From: Bugulina stolonifera
Lineage: Eukaryota; Bryozoa; Gymnolaemata; Cheilostomatida; Bugulidae
Reading direction: 5' to 3'
Assembly (NCBI GenBank): GCA_935421135.1
Contig: OW285193.1
Coordinates: forward strand, 9,836,099 to 9,900,098
DNA: 64,000 nucleotides
Shown: positions 45,801-58,439 of the stretch, in pieces
Layout of the letters: the number at the start of each line of letters is the position of its first letter
Position numbering within the stretch: position 1 is the first letter of the stretch
Position numbers and translations under genes: made by a program
The notes under the pieces: generated by a model
What the model saw: the letters and a program-made list of their open reading frames with translations, nothing else
Told to the model about the DNA's origin: nothing
Databases searched by the model: none

Positions 45801-48800
45801 TCCACTTTCTTTGTATCCTTGCCATATTTAGATTTATTGCTTCCTCTAGTCTCTATGTCTCTATCACATTCACACGTTCTTTGCCAACTGTGGGTGCCCG
45901 TCTTAATTGTGTGTCCACATTCTGTGTGTTTGAAATGCCACTCTCCTCTACCTTCGGTGAATAACTGCATAGTTCTTCACTGTTGCTACCCCGAGGCAGT
46001 TCTTGTGAAATCGAATTATCATTTGATTGCAATTTTGATGTTTTATATCCAGAACGATCATATCTGGTATGCTTGACAACAGCACGCTTCATCAATTCAG
46101 GCGAGCGCTGTTTTCCAAAGAGTTTTTGTGTACTGATCAGCGATCTGGTGGATGAGTTCTAGAAAGCAAGGTTGGTGGCTCCTTGGGATCAGTTTCTGTT
46201 CCTTTCCTGCAAACAGTAGACAAGTCTATTGTATTAAGAGACCAACCAACTGTCACACTTTTTCAGTATCTATGGTCTATTTACATAACGCTTTCATAAG
46301 TTTTAGAGCCAACCTTTAGAAATAATGAATGGTCCAAGCAAAATATTGAACAATTAAGAATTAAAACACCATCATGGCAAAAAACAAAAAAATTGAATAT
46401 TGAGTCTACGCTGCATTAGAAGATCAAAAGTTGCTATGATTAACAAAATAAACAATGCCAAAAGGAGCACAAGTCATGTACTAGTTTGTCTGATAGTGTG
46501 GTTCATGTATAATTCCAAATTGAAGCGATGATGACTTTGTGACAAGAACGATAATGTAGAAATTAAGAAATAATATAATGATGAGATCGATGATAATAAA
46601 TTAGATAAGAAAAGAAATCATGATTTAGAAATTAGTTATTACTCACTTTGCATGTGACTATTGGATATCTAAGCAACATGCTGATCGTAATGGCAATCCC
46701 AATTAGTTAGATATATTAATTGGGTAATTATAATGGTTCAACATATTATTATTTGTCTAAAATGTTACCTTTCTAGTGCAGTTGAGCTGTCTACATGGTG
46801 AGAGCGACGTAGTTTGCGTGGTCTAAAGTACATAACATGTTTATGTTAACTCATTGTGTTACATTGTTTCAAAAATATTCAAGCACAACAGCTTTTAAGA
46901 ATGATAAAAGTGCACCACTGCACTGATACCTTTGTTGTTCAGAGGAATCACCTGTCACCTGGCTCTGTCTTCTTAATCTAGAACTGGATGGTTCAAACAG
47001 AATATTGAACATTTGAGAATTAAAATTGAATAGTCAGTGTACGCTGCAATAGACGGTCAAAAGTTACTATAATCATTGTCATAAGAAGCACAATATGTAG
47101 GCTGTTCGGTAGCGTGGGTTACGTATAATTTCAAATTAGAAAAATAATGTTACCTTTCTAGTGCAGTAGAGCTGTCTACACAGTGAGAGCGGCGTAATTT
47201 GCGTGATCTAAAGTACATAATATGTTTATATCAACTCGTAGTATAATACTGTTTCAAAAATATTCAAGTATAACAGCTTTCAAGAAAGAAAAAATGTGTG
47301 TCTACCACTGCACTGTCATTTGTTTGATTTTTTTGAAAAAATTGTAATGACTATAATTCATTTCTAGTTATTGACATAAGTATTATGATATTCTGATAAA
47401 GTTTCTGCAAGTAAAACTAAAATTACATTAATATCTCTACTAGCATACCTATCTTTTTATAGCAGTACACAAGAAGAAAATACTAATTTATTGCACTTAA
47501 AAATGCTAGAGATATACAATTCCACTGCATTAGTCTACTCATAAACATATAGGGTTGAAATTAATCGTGTACACTCACTTGAGACGTCGTGGTAACCGAG
47601 GATATGATAGTTCATCAGCAGCTGGTATACTACCTGCTGGCTCTTCCACATTTGTTCTACAATATCCAATAAAGGTTAAGCTAAGTGATTATCCTACTTT
47701 GCAGACTTACAAAACTACAATTTTGATTGTATAAAAGGTTAAAAAATCAAGCAAAGGTATGCGATAATAATGCATAAATATAGTGATCACACGACTGTTA
47801 TAACACGAGTCTTGCTAGGTACCTCCCTAGAAAATAAATTTATGCATAAGTATAGTGATCAAACAAAGCATCTATATATCAGTATTGAGCAAGTGATCTG
47901 TGTAATAACAAAATATACCTCTGTTGAGCAGCCTTGCTCACTTTCGCTGCTCTTCCAAGCCGATGATTGAAGACCTGGTAGAGGTTCAGGAGATGTCGGC
48001 CAATTGGCACCGGCAACCTACTTGTTCTTTTTTCGCCATGTTTATGGTTTTCTCCACTGAAGTGGATGCCTCGGGGACATTTCCTTTGTGTAACATCTCA
48101 TGTACCAATGGGTCTAAATTATTACTAAAGTCATTATTTTCTGATATTTTAAAAATAGCATTTTTAGAAAAAAGTTGATGTGCAAAGACAAGGGGGAGTT
48201 GTTGTTTGAATCAATCTGTTAAAGCAGCTGCGTAACAATTTAATGATTGAAGAGTCTGATAGGGTGCTTTCTTTCAGACTCTTTTCGTTTCAAAAATGTT
48301 TAACCTATTTATAAAAACATTTGATGTTCACATTTACTGGACAATTGATTATTAATAAGGATTTGTATATTATTTCTGTCTGTCTGGTGGCGACTTTTCA
48401 AAGCTCCCTGAGCGTTATACAATAACTAACGACCTATGTGTGAATAGTGGCCAATCAAGTTATGAATTGAGCCAGTGCTTAGATTTTTGCTGTGTCATAT
48501 TACACAGATTATAAAACATTTTTTTATTTGTTTTAGGAATACAAACATCTTTCTACTAGTTTATGGGTTTTACATCCCAAATAGGAACTCTTATTATTCA
48601 GAGGGACCACTTTATGTCTTGCCTCGTAAGCAAGGCAATGAAATTCCAACATTGCAGATTCATCTGAAGTAGCGAAAGTACTTCAAGTGAGGGCAACTTT
48701 AGATTTTAAAGTTCAAAACCAGAGTTTCTGGGTTGAATTATTAACATTAGATTAAGACAATATAAAATAACATTATTTAATTTTATCAAATTAGTCTTAT

Positions 48801-49703
48801 TGCAGGATATGCAATGGACATATATAATATTGTAGGATGTGTGATGTCTAGTATACAGAACACACTGTAGCATAATAAGTAATTAACACATGGATGAATT
48901 TGCAGGTACATGTATAACAGTTAAGAATTGTCCACTCTTGATCATTAGTGGGAAGAGAGCATGACTCATAAATGAGCAATAAAAATAGCAAGGGAGCAAA
49001 TAATAGGTTTTTGATATGAAGACAGAGAGAAATTAATATACTTATGTAATAAATAAAATTTACCAGGTCAGTGGGTTAAAATGTAATTTAGAGTGTAAAC
49101 ATAGGAGAAAAGAGAGATAGGGCAACTGTGAATGCTTAATAATATTATTTTCAAAGCATATTAGAAAAATAATCTACAGCAAACTCTTAAACTGAGTTGA
49201 AATTTTGACATTTGTGCGCCCTCACAAAGTAAATCAAGTTTATGTAATGTGGGGTCTGATTTGAGCACATTTTGACTGAGAAGGCCTAATAGCCAGTGAG
49301 AGTCATATTGACCTGGAATTACACACTAAGAAATTGTGCAGCAACACTTTATAGCCAACCCATGTGCCACTCTTTTGCCAACTTTCAGAAATATACTCAT
49401 AAATTCACCTTGGACTTATTTTCTTTGAGAAGTTTTTTATCTCTTTTCTTTTCTCTGGCTTCAAGCTCTCAACTTTCTCAGTGGTCTTTTGTTTCAACCC
49501 TCCAGATGTTGTAACTTTCCTGTCTGTTTCATCTTTTCCCATATTGCAATGAACTCTACATCAGGAGCGTATGATGCATAAGTTTTTTTACTGTGCGATC
49601 GGATCTACAGCTTAATATTATTAATACAATTAAACAACATATTGACATACTCTTACCCACGCTTTGTGTCTGAGGTCTCACGTCGAATACGAGGCATCGC
49701 CAT
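42828..49703 (-). CDS. Unrecognised basic protein, 13-exon gene model
   Basis: Exons: 49657-49703 (ATG, MAMPRIRRETSDTKR), 49409-49555, 48022-48124, 47919-47974, 47579-47656, 47154-47207, 46930-46977, 46769-46822, 45311-45352, 44491-44547, 44043-44135, 43770-43798 and 42828-43150 (stop). All twelve junctions match in phase and give 376 codons; donors include GTAAGA, GTGAAT, GTGAGT, GTCAGT and GTAAAT. The N-terminal third is Lys/Glu-rich; the middle is Arg/Ser-rich with two RKLRRSHxVDSSTALER modules; the last exon (107 codons) looks like a compact beta-rich domain (LEVKLSVATDV, MFNLSVYPAMWNL) ending in a helix (ALRMFSSRASQLQKEISE). An extra exon may begin at 46206, but it leads to a stop (46137) and can be skipped without frame change. 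Nuclear or cytoskeletal function is a guess; I know no homologue. Confidence 0.75.
45416..45590 (-). pseudogene. Relic retropepsin of a Ty3/gypsy-type element
   Basis: On the minus strand, a frame reads VDTGAKVNAM (the DTG core lies at 45546-45557), the aspartic-protease active-site signature of gypsy/BEL elements. A stop follows at once. The flap-like block GYSGYNIPVLVKVQL continues in the next frame, so a frameshift has broken it. It sits in the intron between the 46769-46822 and 45311-45352 exons, same strand. The open frames between 45600 and 46130 may be the gag side of the same relic, but I see no zinc knuckle. Confidence 0.6.
46750..46905. repeat. Duplicated exon with flanks, copy 1
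   Basis: The exon at 46769-46822 and its flanking intron (aagtacataacatgtttat..., ttcaaaaatattcaagcaca) repeat at 47135-47290, including the second exon 47154-47207. It is a local tandem duplication of about 385 bp period that added one 18-codon module, with both splice sites kept. Confidence 0.85.
47135..47290. repeat. Duplicated exon with flanks, copy 2
   Basis: Partner of 46750-46905; the encoded module reads RKLRRSHCVDSSTALER against RKLRRSHHVDSSTALER in the other copy. Confidence 0.85.
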
Positions 49704-52700
49704 TGTGTCAGCTAGAACTCTAGCATCATGCTCCACCTCTCTTTATGTACTGCAACATATAAAAACTTCAGCATTATGATGAGTCACCGAGTCACCAATA
49801 TTTTGCAAGAGCGGTTTGTTGTTGATAGTCAAATTACATTTTATTGTGCATACTAATATCTTGGTTAGTACCAACGTCAGTCACGCACACTCTGGTTTTG
49901 TACTCTAGAGAACGATTTTATTAATTTTCCGAAATTTTTAAAGTGGTGATTGCATAAGTTGTTAAAATGAGCATAAAGATAGAAATGCAAGCTGTGTGAA
50001 ATCAAAGATGACAGGACGGGAGTATTACCAAGTGTGAGGAGTTGCTTTTCCTAAAGGAATCCAATTCATAACTGGCCTTATTTTTTGCAGCATACATTGC
50101 TATTGTTTGTTTGAAAAAATAAAGTCAAACATTAATATCTGTTACTTACCAATATACATGTACATGTATTATAACATAATGCGCAACAACAGTCACAAGT
50201 TGCACCTTTGGGGTAGCTACGTTTTACCACGTTTTTTTCTCAGTCTGTTTTTTTATATTCTATTGCTCATCTACAAATAAAATAGGTGAAGCAAAGAATG
50301 TTATATGTACCTATTGTTACTTAATGGTCCTCTGTTGTGTGGCTATCGGCTTGTAACACAACAACAAGACCAGCAGCTAAAGTTAATGCTGTTTGTAACA
50401 TTAACCAGGAAAACCTGGGGGTTCCGATGGCTAGCATAATAGTTGTAAAGAGTAATAATAACTATGAACCTTTCCAATTTGAAAATTTCAGCTATTCAAT
50501 ATCTATTTGGTGTTTCCTTTTCAATGTGTATGTCAATATTATGTAAATAAATGTACTAGTGTTTGGTCACATTCATACAGTGTTCTTGGTAGGCAGGTGC
50601 AAATCCTGCAGGGCTCATTACAGGCCACTTTTAGAACTACCGCAGATTCACCAGTGTGTATACATGTACTTAAACTAAAACACTGTAAAACCTCAACCAG
50701 TGTATATACAGCAGTTGACCGACGACTACGTAATGTATAGCTGACGTATTAAGTGTACCTTAGACTGAATTCACAGCCTGTAATTGGTATAATAAGTATT
50801 TAATAGCTGATAACTTTCGACAGGTTCTACAATTTGTGGGCTGTTGTATCTGATTTTTACCCGGTGACAGCAGTACTCTGTGGTACAGGCGCTGAAACAC
50901 TCGACTTGTTAGTCTTTGTCCAAGCACACACATGGGTTATTACTGTGCCCTAGCGCATCTAGTACGAATGTTTTCACATGGTCAGTTTTGAATATTTTAT
51001 CATTTGACTTAACTTAACAGACTGAATATAGTCTTGGTTGTGATATTTTTGCGCACATTTTGGAATTGTGTTACCATGCAGCACTTTTTTCATGAGAGCA
51101 CAATTCCTTAAATATTCTGAAATTCACCTTAGCTAGAATCTTAAAAAGACCCTTATAATAGATGGACAATTTTCCAATAACTCTAGCTGCTTTGTGGAAT
51201 GATGCTGGAGTCATAGTCGTGACAAGGTTTCAGAGGGCTATCGCAACACAACAGAAATTAGGGAAAACATGACTGAACTAAAAATTGCCTGGGATTAGCA
51301 TTTTTTTGAATGAAAGTTAATAGTTTTGAGTAATAGTTTCAAGTTGCTACACAATAGATGTGCTGCTTGTCAGTTTCAAGCACTGCTGCAAGTTTATACA
51401 TTTGGCCGATGTTTATGTTTATTTAGTTAAATAATACAACGTAGATAAATATCTAGATTTCTACACGATCAGTGCCTTGCAATTGAGATTTGAAATCTAT
51501 GATCTGACCACATAATGACTGTGAACCCAGTTTCTACATGTATAGTTGAATAATCTAATTCCTCCACTTTGTAAATTGTTGAATCATCATTTTCTCACCT
51601 AACTTCACTATAAATTATACTGCTGTGACTTTTTCATTATGTGAGTACTCGTATGCGGTGTAGTCATTCATGTTAGATAAATAGCATAAGTGCATCTTTG
51701 AAGTGTAAATTTGTTGCGTATATTGTCTGATGATGTCACTCTCTGCGTGGAGACATCAATTTGCACTAAGTAAACAACAATATCCTTTGTATATGTTATA
51801 ATGAATTGCAGAATCGTCATGATTCTTCACTAAATGAGAGTTGTCTGCTCTTCACTTTGTGAGTTGTCTGCTCTTACCCCAAATCCTATCCTGAACTTGT
51901 AGGCGTTTCCTAGCATGTATTTACTGTAGTAACTGTTAACATCTGCAGTGTATGCTTAGGACTGTGTGTTTATCTTAAGCTATATTAATATAATAAATAT
52001 TCTAAAGTATGAAACTGGCTTTTTTCGTGACGCACTTGAAGTGACGTCAACCCAGCGTAGGCATCACTCAACTAATTTTCCTTTAGCCTCATTGATGCAA
52101 CTATTCTTAGTGATACCTATAGTGTGTGCTGCTAATGTGGTAATATAAAAAGTCAAGCCTAAGTACATTTTCGCTGAAAATTCACGATATAAAATGCACA
52201 TCAACCACATAGGCTAATAGTACTGAAACAAGCAAAGTGGAAGGACAATTCACTAGCACACAACACATAGAAAAATAATGCAATGCAGGCCATGTGTTCA
52301 AAGACAATTTTCCAGTGTTGCAATATAATAACCTTTATCTTTGATAGGGCCTATCAGTGTTATAACACTATATAATTAATATGTCATACATGTATTAGCA
52401 AACATCTTGGAGTTGTGCACCTATGCACCCGTATTTTTCATGGGAAGACAAATCCAACAGAATTGTTAAAGCTATGTTGCAAGCCTCAACACATTGCCAA
52501 ATCCGCATTCACTCAAGGTTTAAAATTACTGATATAGCTGTAGGAGGTCTTTGTTCTAATGCAGAGACAGCTTAGTTAAAAATATACAACAAAAAGAGAG
52601 TTTCTCTACATCCCAGTGTCTATTTTGTTTGGGCACATATTTGGTGCTGTCAAGTTGAATCAGAATTAACACTTTGGATACTACTGGCCTATTTATAGGC

Positions 52701-54469
52701 ATCAATGTTTTTCATCCAGGTCCTTGTATCCTATTTATAGTCACTCAGTAGTTTCACTTTAGCACCAACAGCATGATACAAATTCTGATGCACTGGCAGA
52801 CTTTTATGACAGTCTAGGGAATTTCCTTCAAAAAATTCGCTGTGATGTAACCATGGAAGCATTTTATAACCTTTCGTTGGTCAGTTGAAGTTAGTGCCTC
52901 CGAAGTGCTGAAGTTAGTGAAATTTTCGTTTTGAAATGCAAAATCTTAGTTTACCATTAGTGTCGAATGTTGGTAGAGTAAAATAGCCACGCTTTCTGTG
53001 AATTTTAAGTTGGAACAAATGGGTTTTTTTGAAAAGTTGTAATTTTCAGTCAAATAAAGATAGCTACAACCTGTAAATTTCATTAGATTCAGCAGGCATT
53101 CAGCTATAAATTAGTATGCAGTTTGATAACATTGATATTTTAACTAGAGGCAGCATGAGCCAGTGAAATCACCCCAAAGTGGCCAGGACCAGAGGGTCTC
53201 CTAGTGTGCAAGCGGTCAATCCACAAAGTGTTAAAGGAATAATAAGAAACTTGCTCTATCAAATATAATTGTCTGTTGTACTATTAAGCCTCATTTATTA
53301 ACATGAAATGTATTCACCACCGTTACCCGCTTCGCTAGAGTATCAATCAAAATCTGGAAGGAGTCCTTCTGCACAGCGCTATTTTTCCAAGTGTTATATA
53401 GGCGTCACCCATTCAATGATATTCCTACAAACGAGAACATGCAAAGGTAGAGTAGAACTGGTTCTCTTCAGAAAATTAAAAAATAAAAATAATGCTGACT
53501 AAGTTTTGAGGAAATGCAAACAAAGTTAACAATCGTGTACTTGTCTATGAAGAGTTAAACAAGAATATGGCCGTTGTTGCCATCACAGAACTGATATATT
53601 GACTATAAATATGAGGAATAATTTCAGTTATTTAGTCAAATTACTGGTTTGGAAGCCTTACACATTTACGTGCAATAAAATAAAGTGCTCCTGTAACATC
53701 TTGCAGCGTAATATATGTAAATAAATTTGGTAAGATTAGCCCCAAGACCAAACCTAAACCAGATTGGTTGTAGTAACTGGGCTATTGAGTGAGGTGTTCA
53801 ATAAAGCAATCTATAATCTGAAGGTCACATTCTTTGTTCTGCTACCGTAGAGTTCTCATTAACATTACCTACAGTTAAAAGGCAAGTATTGTGACATCCA
53901 AAACTTGCTCGTTGAATTATACCAAACATTTCTCATAGCTCTGCCTTCATAGTGCATCATATGTATCAAGGGCATGTAAATCCAGATATACATCAGACCG
54001 AGTTGGATTTCATACCAGCTGACTGCATGTACAGAGAGCAGGTGTTTGAGAACACCATTTCCTAATTAGTGGAGCCGAAAATATGAAAATTTATAAATTT
54101 ATATCTTAGCAGGTGAATTTCATGTTATTACTATTTCATTCTCTTGTTTTCCTTTACATATCAGAGGCAGATGCAAATATTGTCATCACGCATTGCTCAA
54201 CTTATCACACTCAGGTAGCACTACTATAACAGATAATCTGTGGTACTGATAGCATTTAATGATGTACACCTGTGCTATAGACACTACTACATAAGGAAAG
54301 TTTCACTATACTGCGAATCATACCTTGGTTCACAAGTACTGTACACTGATAAACTACACATACCATTGTAATTGCAAGAATGGGTGATGTAATGGGAATA
54401 ATTACTGGTACTGTGTAGTCTATTGTTTCCAAGTGACATTAACATGTCAGAGTCAGTATTACAGAATAA
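49704..54469. other. No supported gene
   Basis: The right flank of the 49.7-kb start codon should hold the promoter of that minus-strand gene. Open frames such as 50337-50546 and 50507-50740 (plus) have no convincing borders. A dispersed repeat lies at 52655-52860. Otherwise I see only AT-rich unique-looking sequence. Confidence 0.4.
52655..52860. repeat. Dispersed repeat, inverted relative to 62413-62545
   Basis: The block with GGCCTATTTATAGGCATCAA, TCCTATTTATAGTCACT and TTTATGACAGTCTAGG recurs in reverse complement at 62413-62545. The left copy has an additional ~50 bp in its middle. Class unknown; both copies lie in non-coding sequence. Confidence 0.75.
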
Positions 54470-54745
54470 TATTACTAGTTGCAGAGCTGCAGTTACTAGT
54501 AGCAGAGCAGGTAGTAGTTACTAGTTATAGGATAGTTAGTAGTAGAAGAGTATCTACTAGTTGTAGAGCAGTTACTAGTAGTTGAGAAATATTGGTAGTT
54601 TCTGAATAGTTACTAGTACAACTATGTAGGCCTAGTTGAAATTTTACTAGTAGGAGAATAATAGGTATACTAGTAAACAAATAGTCATTAGTTGTAGAGT
54701 AGCTGCTAGTTGCACTAAATTACAGGTTTTCGAATGAAGCAATGC
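54470..54745. repeat. Degenerate minisatellite of TTACTAGTTGTAGAGCAG units
   Basis: About 275 bp of irregular repeats of ~18-30 bp built from TTACTAGT, AGTAGT and GTAGAGCAG words. No coding capacity. Confidence 0.75.
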
Positions 54746-54899
54746 TACTAGTATTTGCGGCTTCAGCGCAAACGTATATGCCCATTTTGTTATTTTGCTG
54801 TGAAATTGTATGACAAATTTTTTTGTACAATACAGTGTATGTGAAAAATGAAGTTTAATGAATTGTTATAGGTGACATTTTTTATGTACTGAGACCAAC

Positions 54900-55324
54900 C
54901 AGGTGATGGAGCTGTCTGCATTGTTGTATATCCCAATAACTCCTCATAAACTGTTTCAGTAATACATAGCATCTATTGGCATCACTTCAGATATGTGTGT
55001 TTACCAGATATAAATGACGAGTTAGTACTTGTTCGCCTACTAATATTTCCAAGATTAATTGTGTTCTACTTGCATTGTGTTAATTGCCTGTGTGATATAC
55101 ATGTGTGTGTATTATACTGCAGCTAAGGTTTAACTTCTTTTGCATAGTTTGCCATGAAGAGCCAGGTTTATACAGCCAGATGAAATAGAAGGAAGGACCT
55201 TGTAACGGTAATACTTGACTTACTCTACACTAATTTTATACTTACCTTTTCCTTCAATAGATTGAGTTGTAATTCACTTGTAATAGAGAGTTGCTCAAAC
55301 TCTGGTAAACTTCTTAGCTCAGAT
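54900..55324 (-). CDS. Two in-phase candidate exons
   Basis: 55246-55324 has an AG acceptor (atgttgtAG) and a strong GTAAGT donor and encodes SELRSLPEFEQLSITSELQL. It joins in phase 0 to 54900-54950 (acceptor gaaacAG, donor GTTGGT), encoding FMRSYWDIQQCRQLHHL. No start or end exon was found. Retroelement debris lies just upstream (right), so the 5' part may have been disrupted. An alternative frame of the second exon is also open. Confidence 0.4.
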
Positions 55325-55824
55325 CTACAACATTTCAATACAACTAGTTATTTGAGAAAAAATTGTGAATTTTGTAGCTAAAGCATGATTAAACTAGCCC
55401 AATTCCATACTAATTAACATAGAACTTTTAATACTTTTGGTTTCTGTGTATACCATCTCTAACAGGAAAATAACTGATATATTTTTTTATGAATAATGTG
55501 TCGTATTAATTCGAAGTTGATTATTGCAAGTTGAACACATACTCGTATCTTGATGGGCGCATAGATTAAAAATATTAATAAATTTTGTATGTGCATTTGC
55601 AGTGTATGCGTTCAATTGTAACATGCTAATATTCAAGATATTTTACACACATTTAATGTGTCAACAAATGTGCAATCAAGTAACACATGTAAGTTATCTT
55701 CTCTTGGATAATAATGGCAATAATTATTATAGAAGGTATCACAAGGCACATTATTCAACAGTAATTATGATGGACGGAGTATTTGTGTTTGAATGAAAAT
55801 GCAGGTGGATGCGAAACTAGACTG

Positions 55825-56370
55825 CAGGAGAGTGAGAGGAGATGAGTGGAGTTTAAATACCTTGGATCTACTACAGCACAGGAGAATTGGCAGTGTGAAG
55901 AAGTAATGGAAATAATACAAGCTGACTGGCAGGGTTGGAAGAAAGTATCAGGTATAATACGCGGTAAGAATCTGCTAGCAAAGCTATGAGGAAGAATATG
56001 CAACACAGCGGTCCGACAAGCAATGCTATTCGGTATAAGGTAGGTAGTTTTGCCTGGGGGGTCAAGGAACTTGATAAGATAACGAATGTGTACATTAGGG
56101 GGCACACAAGGGTAGTCGGATTAGAAAGCAGAATCAGAGAGAGCAGATTAAGATGGTATGGACATGTGGTAAGGAGAGATGGAAACTATCTAGGGAAGAG
56201 AGTAATGAACATGGAACTATCAAGAGTAAGAAGGAAGGGTAGACTTAAGAAAATATTTTTGTCGATCTGGTAATGGAAGATATGAAAGCCATTATAGGTG
56301 TGACAGAGAAGGATGTTGCCACCAGAATGAGAAGGAGGAAAATGATCTGCGGCAGCCATCCCTAACAGAA
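55825..56370 (+). mobile_element. LINE fragment, 3' part of reverse transcriptase ORF
   Basis: Plus-strand frames resemble the C-terminal end of non-LTR reverse transcriptases of the RTE/CR1-like type: FKYLGSTTAQ near 55850, then GWKKVSGIIRG, then RESRLRWYGHVVRRDGNYL at about 56136-56190, then a KRVMNMELSRVRRKGRLKK stretch, and finally VTEKDVATRMRRRKM near 56305-56340. At least one stop (55986-55988, in frame after LLAKL) and a frame change separate the blocks, so it is dead. The 5' part, including the catalytic FADD-type box, is absent. It abuts the gypsy-type element at 56451. Confidence 0.8.
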
Positions 56371-56450
56371 AAATTAGAAGGAGAACTGCTTCCCTACTTC
56401 TACTTGACGGATGTTCACTCTGACCAAAGCGCTTTCTAATTTGGCGCTAC

Positions 56451-56637
56451 TGTGTTTGTAGCCAGGGTAGGGGGGGGGGGGGCTAAGGGAAGAAACAACA
56501 TTATAACGATAGCTGGGAAGTGGCTGAGAGATAACTGGAGACTAGGAGGAAGGATGCCGGACAAGGAGAGAGGGATGCCAGACTGACTAATAGTACAGGA
56601 GAAGGATAACTTAAACTTGTGAGGACAGAGATAATAA
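56451..56637 (+). repeat. 5' long terminal repeat
   Basis: About 187 bp starting TGTGTTTGTAGCC and ending near GAGGACAGAGATAATAA. It aligns along its length with 59704-59895 but with many differences, so the insertion is old. It contains a G13 run at 56470-56482. Confidence 0.75.
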
Positions 56638-56655
56638 TGGTGTCAGATAGAAGAT
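56638..56655 (+). promoter_or_regulatory. Putative primer-binding site
   Basis: TGGTGTCAGATAGAAGAT directly follows the 5' LTR; TGG at this position is the usual start of a site that pairs with the CCA 3' end of a tRNA. The tRNA was not identified. Confidence 0.55.
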
Positions 56656-57239
56656 CATCGGATAAGACACAGCATTACAGTAGAGCACACAAAGGTGGGG
56701 TAAATTACAGATCTGTACTTAGACAGGTCATTGGCCTGATAGGAAATGGAAAGTATAATTGAGCATGAAAAAGTGGTACACGTTGCTTAATATAATGGGG
56801 GAAGAGGGCTTCGAAATCTTTATAGAGTGGGAGTTGGAGGTAGATGCAATCAAGAATAGATGTGACAACTACTTTAGAGGGAAGGGAGACACTGTTAGGA
56901 ATTTAAATTGCTTTTTTAGATAGAAAAAAAATGAAGAGGAGAATTTTCCAGCATAAGTGGCTAGACTCAGGCTTATAGCTCAAGGGTGTGAACTAGGAGC
57001 ATTGGAGGCCAATCTAGTATTGCATAGGTCACTAGGGACTACCAAGAAAGGTTCAAATTTTGACTGAGTTGGGAAAAGGGGATGGGCAGATTAACTATGA
57101 GGCTATGAGAAACCTGGGAAAAGATATTGAGTCAGCAATGGTGAATGCAGAGCTCATCAGGAACTCATAAGCTGGGGTAAAAAAAACCAGATGAAGGGTG
57201 GCTAAGAGTGCATAGGGGAGCAAGTAAACTTTAGAAAAA

Positions 57240-57720
57240 CTTGCCAAGTCAAAGGTATTTAGTAAAATGGACGCCAACTCCGAGTTCTGGCAGAATGAGT
57301 TAGATAAGAGATCTAGGGAACTAACAACATTTACATGTATAACACCATTTGGGAGATACTTCTTTAATGGGTTGTCATTTGGGATATCATCGGCACCAGA
57401 GTCTATTTAGTGCATTAGAGGGATTAAAAGGGGTGATATGCCAGATAAATGACATTTTAGTTCATTGTAGGGATTCAAAAGAACATGGCGAAAGGCTTAA
57501 AGCAGTAATGAGTAGGCTAAGATGGGGGAAAACTGAGTAAGGAAAAATGGGAGCTTGGGGTGGGGAAAGGGAAATTTTGGGGATGCATTATTGATGGGAA
57601 GAGAGTACATGCAGACCCCAAAAAATAATGGTAATACACCGCCTACCACAGCACAATAATGTCAAAAAAAGGTGAAGAGCTTTCTGGGGATAGTAGGATA
57701 CTTGGGAAGATTCGGTGACA
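57240..57720 (+). pseudogene. Reverse transcriptase remnant of the gypsy-type element
   Basis: The RT palm motifs are readable across frames: KVFSKMDANSEFWQ near 57250-57290 (first catalytic Asp), FGRYFFNGLSFGISSAPES near 57350-57400, then GVICQINDILVHCRDSKEHG at about 57435-57490. The catalytic YxDD-type box, normally ending MDDI, here reads INDI, so one catalytic Asp is replaced by Asn. A start of the thumb/connection region (FLGIVGYLGRFGDNLAK-like) follows near 57680. Stops and frame shifts separate the blocks. Confidence 0.8.
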
Positions 57721-57839
57721 ATCTGGCCAAATCATTGAAACCATTGAAGAGGAGAAATAGTTTTGTATGGGGAGAGGCACAACAAAGAATTAAGGAAATT
57801 AGAGATTAAAGCGCAGGCAGCAGAGGTCTCAGCGCTACC

Positions 57840-58205
57840 TAAATTTAACCTGAACAAAAAGACAAAAGTGACTGCTGATGCCGGCTTCTTTGGGTTAGGG
57901 GAAGAATTATTGTAGTGGGAAAGCGGGCTATGGAAACCAAAAGCCTATACATCAAGGGCACTGTCAGTGTCAGATAATGAGGGTAGGTATATCCAGTTAT
58001 AAAAAGAGGCGTTAGGTTGAATATTATTTAGTGAGTAGAGAACTTCTACTAAAAACAGATCATAGGTAGAATTAATAGGGAGAGATGATCTGGCGCAGCT
58101 TCCATTGCGGGTGCAACAGTTCAAACTAAGGATGATGAGGTTCCAATATAGCGTCATACACACCCTGTGTAGTGACATGCACATGGCAAACTGCTTATCT
58201 AGACA
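57840..58205 (+). pseudogene. RNase H remnant of the gypsy-type element
   Basis: KTKVTADAGFFGLG (about 57860-57900) matches the first RNase H motif, followed by WKPKAYTSRALSVSD. LLLKTDHR and a QLPLRVQQFKLRMMRF stretch at 58045-58140 match the usual later blocks. Interrupted by stops. Confidence 0.75.
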
Positions 58206-58439
58206 CATCAAGACACAAAGGGATCAAGTGTCACAAGAGGCAATCAAGTAGGGGGTAGGGTGACGTAAGAGTCACTGTATGGGAGGGGAGATGAAACAGT
58301 TTTTTGTGGCCCGAGACACCTCATTACAGTACAATGAGCTAATACTAACAGGTGAACATATAGTCATACTCAGGTGACTGAGAAGCAAAACCTAAGGTGT
58401 GGTACACAAGGGTCACCAAGGGAAGGAAAATTGCAAGAG

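Noticed and set aside
45608..46095. Two overlapping minus-strand frames of 120 and 80 codons as one exon of the 42.8-49.7 kb gene
   Set aside because: Neither joins neighbouring exons in phase without a stop; skipping the region gives an uninterrupted chain. They may instead belong to the nearby gypsy-type relic.
55755..56107. Minus-strand frames of 116 and 78 codons
   Set aside because: They are antisense to the LINE reverse-transcriptase fragment, whose plus-strand motifs are clear.
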